From: UBA6898 sp964463135 | GTDB lineage: Bacteria > Nitrospirota > Thermodesulfovibrionia > Thermodesulfovibrionales > UBA6898 | NCBI GenBank assembly: GCA_964463135.1 | Contig: CAYXBA010000011.1 | Coordinates: 1 to 64,000 of the forward strand | DNA length: 64,000 nt | Direction: 5' to 3' | The notes under the pieces: generated by a model | What the model saw: the letters and a program-made list of their open reading frames with translations, nothing else | What the model was told of the DNA's origin: nothing | Databases searched by the model: none | Position numbers and translations under genes: made by a program | Shown here: piece by piece, positions 60,147 through 64,000 of the stretch | Layout of the letters: each line of letters opens with the position of its first letter | How positions within the stretch are numbered: position 1 is the stretch's first letter

Positions 60147-60314
60147 TTTCTTTCTTGTCTCTCAGCTGACACTGATTTGCATATCTTCTCGGCCTGCGGC
60201 CAGGCAATTGTTATGCACATAGTGACTTATGTTCGACTTTGATATGACCCCGTGTTCAGACTCCCATAGTAGCGGCCGATGTTCTGCGGTATACTGGTAT
60301 CGGAGAACAGACAG

Positions 60315-61064
60315 ATGAATAACCTGCATCAAAAGATGCCGAAAAATAGCGCTGATCCCCGGTCCCCGGTATTCATGACCAGGGCACTCACAAAGGTCTA
60401 TGAGATGGGCGCAGTGCAGGTCCATGCGCTGCGGGGTGTTGACCTCGACCTCTATCCAGGAGAACTGGTTGTGCTCCTCGGGCCTTCAGGCAGCGGAAAA
60501 TCCACTCTCCTGAACATCCTGGGCGGCCTTGATACGGCAAGCGGAGGGCAGGTCACCTATATTGACAGGGACCTGACGCGGGCGACCGAGAAAGAGCTGA
60601 CCGAATACCGCAGGTTCCATGTCGGGTTTGTCTTCCAGTTCTATAATCTTATCCCGAGTTTGACCGCGCGGGAAAATGTGGCTGTTGTCACCGAGATCGC
60701 TAAAGAGCCGATGAGGCCTGAGGATGCTCTTGCTGTGGTGAACCTTGGCGACCGGCTTGACCACTTCCCCTCCCAGCTTTCCGGTGGCGAGCAGCAGCGC
60801 GTTGCGATCGCGCGTGCCATATCAAAAAATCCGGAGGTGCTGCTCTGCGATGAACCGACCGGCGCGCTCGACTCTGAGACGGGTGTGGTGGTACTCGAAG
60901 CGCTTGAGAAGGTGAACTGTGAGCTGGGGACCACTACCGTGATCATTACGCACAATGTCGATATCGCTGACATGGCGGACCGAGTTATCCATCTCAGTAA
61001 TGGCCTCATCACCGTGATCAATAAGAACGCCGTAAAAAAACCTCCCCGTGAGCTGCACTGGTGA
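60315..61064 (+). CDS. ABC transporter ATP-binding protein (LolD/MacB-type)
   Basis: 249 residues from ATG 60315 (GGAG box 9 bases upstream; an in-frame ATG at 60279 is possible). Walker A GPSGSGKST, Q-loop FVFQFYNLIPSLTARENV, signature LSGGEQQRVAIARA and LLCDEPTGALD. The RLDHFPSQLSGGEQQR region is typical of ATPases that energise FtsX-like permeases rather than importers. It overlaps the open frame of the permease; their start codons are chosen independently. Confidence 0.93.
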   Translation: MNNLHQKMPKNSADPRSPVFMTRALTKVYEMGAVQVHALRGVDLDLYPGELVVLLGPSGSGKSTLLNILGGLDTASGGQVTYIDRDLTRATEKELTEYRRFHVGFVFQFYNLIPSLTARENVAVVTEIAKEPMRPEDALAVVNLGDRLDHFPSQLSGGEQQRVAIARAISKNPEVLLCDEPTGALDSETGVVVLEALEKVNCELGTTTVIITHNVDIADMADRVIHLSNGLITVINKNAVKKPPRELHW

Positions 61065-61068
61065 GGGC

Positions 61069-63432
61069 ATGAAGGCTCTCGATCATAAACTGAGGCGCGA
61101 CCTCTGGAAGATGAAGGGCCAGGCTCTTGCCATTGCCCTTGTCATCGGCAGCGGCGTTGCCACCTTTGTGATGCTGATCGGCACTATGCATTCACTGAAC
61201 ATGACGCGCGACAGCTTTTACCGTGATTTTGGGTTTGCCGGGGTCTTTGCCTCTCTTAAGCGGGCGCCGGAGAGCGTGAAGCAGCGCATCAGTGACGTAC
61301 CGGGAGTGGAGCGCGTTGAGACGCGTGTGGTTGCCGACGTGAAGCTTGATATCAAGGGCTTCCCTGAGCCGGTCACAGCAAGGCTCGTCTCGATACCGGA
61401 CAGCGGTATGCCTCTTCTCAACAGGCTTTACATCCGTAGGGGCAGGATGGTCGATCCTTCACGGGACAACGAGGTGATCGTGAGCGAGGCCTTTGCAGAG
61501 GCCCACGGCTTTTCACCCGGGGACAGTTTCGGCGCAGTGATCAACGGCAGATGGAAGACCCTGGTCATTACCGGTCTGGCGCTCTCGCCTGAATTCATCC
61601 TCCAGACAAGGCCCGGCGCGATCAGTCCTGATTACAAGAGATACGCGATCCTCTGGATGGCGAGGACCCCGCTTGGGACCGCGTACAACATGAAGGGTGC
61701 CTTCAATGATGTGGTCCTTACGCTCACACCCGGCGCACGTTCCGAAGACATTATCGCACGGCTTGACGACATCCTTGACCCGTATGGCGGTCTTGGTTCT
61801 TACGACCGCAGGGATCAGCTCTCGAACAGATTCCTGACCGAGGAGTTCAAGCAGCTCCAGCGCTCTGCAGAGATATTCCCGACCGTTTTTATCGCCGTCT
61901 CTGCATTTCTTCTAAACGTGGTGATCAGCCGGACGATCAGCACCCAGCGCGAGCAGATCGCGGCGCTCAAGGCCTTCGGGTACGATAATATGGCTGTCGG
62001 CATCCATTATCTGAAATTCGTGATGCTGATCGTGGTGATCGGGATTGCTGCCGGACTCGGAGCAGGCATACAGCTTGGACAGGGCCTTGCAAACATCTAT
62101 ATGGAATTCTACCGCTTCCCTTTTCTGCTGTATGAGCTGAGGCTTTCGGTCGTGCTTATTGCTGCAGGCATAACCGTCCTGTCGGCAGTTGGCGGAACGC
62201 TCTTTGCCCTCCGCAAGGCGGTAATCCTGCCGCCTGCCGAGGCGATGCGGCCTGAACCGCCGGCCAAATACCGCACGACATTGTTAGAGCATATGGGACT
62301 CGGTCCTATCCTCTCGCAGCCGACGCGTATTGTCTTCCGCAATATCGAGCGCAAACCGATCAAGTCTCTGCTCACCATAACGGGCATATCGCTGGCCTGT
62401 GCTATCATGATAGCCGGTACGTTCTCGAAAGATGCGATCGATTTTATGGTGGATGTTCAGTTCAGGCAGTCCCAGAAGGAAGACATGATGGTGACGTTCA
62501 GTGAGCCGACATCGCGCAGGGCGGTGTATGAACTGAAGGGCCTCACAGGTGTTGAGCATGCCGAGGTCTTCAGGACCGTGCCGGTGCGTCTGCGATTCGA
62601 GCACCATACATACCGGACCGCTATCCGGGGCCTGGAGCCGGGCGGCAGTCTTCAGTATCTTCTCGATACATCGTTGAAGCCAATCCAGCTCCCCCCAGAG
62701 GGTATCGTGCTGACCGATTATCTGGGAAAACTCCTCAATGTCAAGCCGGGCGATATGGTCACGGTAGAGATCCTTGAGGGAGAACGGCCGATCAGGCGGG
62801 TGCCGGTGGCCGGACTGGTAAAACAGTATATCGGCATTATGGGATATATGGATATGGCTGCGCTGAACCGGCTCATGCGTGAGGGAAGCGCGGTCTCCGG
62901 CGCCTATATAGCGGCTGATGCAAAATACCGCTCGGACATCTACAAGACCCTGGTGGAGATGCCCCGCGTTGCAGGGACTGTGGTGAGGACCGACGAGATC
63001 AGGAACTTCTATGAGACCCAGGCAGAGGCGCTCCTGTTCTTCACCTTTATCGCAAGCATTCTTGCGGGCACAATCGCCTTTGGCGTGGTGTATAACAGTG
63101 CGCGAATAAGTCTTGCAGAGCGGAGCCATGAGCTTGCCAGCCTCAGGGTGCTGGGGTACACGCGGGGAGAGATATCGTATATCTTCCTGGGAGAGCTTGC
63201 CCTGCTGACGCTGTTGTCACTGCCGCTCGGTGCGGTCATCGGCACCGGCATCTGCGCGTACGTTGCAAAGGCGCTTGAATCAGATCTTTTCAGGGTGCCG
63301 ATCATCATTGAGTCAGGCACCTATGCACTTGCAGCATCAGTGGTGATCGTCTCTGCCTGCATGTCAGGCCTGATCGTGCGCCACAGGCTCGACCATCTGG
63401 ACCTCGTAGCGGTCCTCAAGACAAAGGAGTGA
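61069..63432 (+). CDS. FtsX-family ABC transporter permease
   Basis: 787 residues from ATG 61069, with ten predicted helices as two fused MacB-type units. The first helix is about 17-40, followed by a large periplasmic domain, a helix cluster at about 275-385, a second start helix near 433, another periplasmic domain, then three helices at the end. Probably exports a substrate from the periplasm or membrane with the ATPase upstream and the fusion protein downstream. The substrate is unknown. Confidence 0.88.
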   Translation: MKALDHKLRRDLWKMKGQALAIALVIGSGVATFVMLIGTMHSLNMTRDSFYRDFGFAGVFASLKRAPESVKQRISDVPGVERVETRVVADVKLDIKGFPEPVTARLVSIPDSGMPLLNRLYIRRGRMVDPSRDNEVIVSEAFAEAHGFSPGDSFGAVINGRWKTLVITGLALSPEFILQTRPGAISPDYKRYAILWMARTPLGTAYNMKGAFNDVVLTLTPGARSEDIIARLDDILDPYGGLGSYDRRDQLSNRFLTEEFKQLQRSAEIFPTVFIAVSAFLLNVVISRTISTQREQIAALKAFGYDNMAVGIHYLKFVMLIVVIGIAAGLGAGIQLGQGLANIYMEFYRFPFLLYELRLSVVLIAAGITVLSAVGGTLFALRKAVILPPAEAMRPEPPAKYRTTLLEHMGLGPILSQPTRIVFRNIERKPIKSLLTITGISLACAIMIAGTFSKDAIDFMVDVQFRQSQKEDMMVTFSEPTSRRAVYELKGLTGVEHAEVFRTVPVRLRFEHHTYRTAIRGLEPGGSLQYLLDTSLKPIQLPPEGIVLTDYLGKLLNVKPGDMVTVEILEGERPIRRVPVAGLVKQYIGIMGYMDMAALNRLMREGSAVSGAYIAADAKYRSDIYKTLVEMPRVAGTVVRTDEIRNFYETQAEALLFFTFIASILAGTIAFGVVYNSARISLAERSHELASLRVLGYTRGEISYIFLGELALLTLLSLPLGAVIGTGICAYVAKALESDLFRVPIIIESGTYALAASVVIVSACMSGLIVRHRLDHLDLVAVLKTKE

Positions 63433-63434
63433 AT

Positions 63435-64000
63435 ATGCGGCCGGAAGTACGCAGAAGGATACTGATCATAACCGTCTCTGTTGCGGTCATTCTGTTGCTG
63501 GTGTATGGCTTCATGCCGAAGCCCGTTTATATTGATAGCGCACAGGCTAAGAAGGGGACGATGAGAGTGACCGTGGACGAGGAAGGAAAAACACGGGTCA
63601 AAGACCGTTTTGTGGTGTCAGCCCCTGTTGCAGGTTATCTGCGGCGTATTGAGCTGGAAGTGGGTGATGAGATAAAGAAAGGACAGGTTGTTGCAGAACT
63701 TGAGCCGCTCCGTTCCTCCGTCCTTGACCCCAGGAGCAGAGCAGAGGCCCTTGCTGCTGTTTCGACAGCGCAGGCAACGCTCAATGCGGTAAAAGAGGAG
63801 GAGCGGTCTGCAGAGGCTGCCGCAGAATATGCGAAAAAGAACATTGAACGCCAGAAAAGGTTGTTTGAATCAGGTTATGTCGCAAAGGATACCATGGAGC
63901 AGGCTGATGCAGATGCAAAGAAGACCGAGGCGGCCCGTCTTTCAGCAGAGGCGAGGGTAAAGGCTGCCCGGGCAGAACTTGAGCGTACCAGGAGCCTGCT
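63435..64000 (+). CDS. HlyD-family membrane-fusion protein, partial (runs off the window)
   Basis: Starts at ATG 63435, 2 bases after the permease stop, and stays open to the window end (188 codons seen). One N-terminal transmembrane helix (residues 8-25), a barrel-sandwich half (VVSAPVAGYLRRIELEVGDE ... VVAELEPL, about 58-95), then an Ala/Glu-rich alpha-helical hairpin. Third component of a MacAB/DevBCA-like exporter with the two genes before it. It has no stop in the window, so it is easily missed. Confidence 0.9.
   Translation, partial: MRPEVRRRILIITVSVAVILLLVYGFMPKPVYIDSAQAKKGTMRVTVDEEGKTRVKDRFVVSAPVAGYLRRIELEVGDEIKKGQVVAELEPLRSSVLDPRSRAEALAAVSTAQATLNAVKEEERSAEAAAEYAKKNIERQKRLFESGYVAKDTMEQADADAKKTEAARLSAEARVKAARAELERTRSL

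Overview
The window reads as a chromosomal segment of a strictly anaerobic, probably autotrophic bacterium. A bacterial-type Wood-Ljungdahl carbonyl branch (acsE, acsD, acsC, acsB and the CO dehydrogenase gene) sits next to an Nfn-type transhydrogenase pair and a soluble NADH-dehydrogenase-like module. A CooC maturation ATPase and a 5-formyltetrahydrofolate cyclo-ligase lie further along. Together with an exosortase, diderm genes (lolA, lgt, lspA) and an ABC-F/TrmJ/RecR/DnaX housekeeping set, this suggests a Nitrospirota-like (Thermodesulfovibrionia-like) or related lineage. That placement is inference from gene content; no marker comparison could be run.

Layout. 1-9.4 kb: small secreted protein, CDF cation transporter, M24 peptidase, a divergent phosphoglycerate kinase homologue, TrmJ, Uup, a cold-shock protein behind a terminator-like leader, and Asd. 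9.4-17.6 kb: repeat-rich spacer, MtaD-type deaminase, YHYH-like protein, recR-ybaB-dnaX preceded by the SRP RNA gene, CCA-adding enzyme, two poorly known AT-rich genes and tRNA-Ser(GGA). 17.6-22.9 kb: citrate synthase, gatB-gatA, PH-domain protein. 22.9-39.1 kb: the energy-metabolism core, acsEDCB-cooS, then nfnB-nfnA on the minus strand, then nuoE / nuoF-CBS / Fe-S protein / nuoG. 39.1-53 kb: TPR and DUF922-like proteins, an ScpA-IleS fusion followed by lspA-lgt, then tsaD, lolA, ftsK, uppP and RNase J on the minus strand. 53-58.8 kb: exosortase with a single likely substrate next to it, then argF-argD. 58.8-64 kb: cooC-cyclo-ligase, then an ABC-type MacB/DevC-like exporter (ATPase, permease, truncated membrane-fusion protein).

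How it fits together. CooS makes CO and electrons from or to ferredoxin. AcsE passes a methyl group from methyl-THF to the AcsCD corrinoid protein, and AcsB makes acetyl-CoA. Nfn (ferredoxin/NADH/NADPH) and the Nuo-like module (NADH/ferredoxin) could balance the electron pools. Similar AT-rich sites (TTATAA-N5-ATTAATAT) lie upstream of acsE and between the divergent nfn and nuo operons, hinting at a common regulator.

Most unusual items: an in-frame ScpA-IleS fusion; a NuoF-like subunit with C-terminal CBS domains preceded by a strong internal Shine-Dalgarno; a family of palindromes built from 7-nt units (three intergenic, with related 7-nt repeats inside ileS and tsaD); predicted leaderless promoters; and a PGK homologue with substituted active-site motifs.
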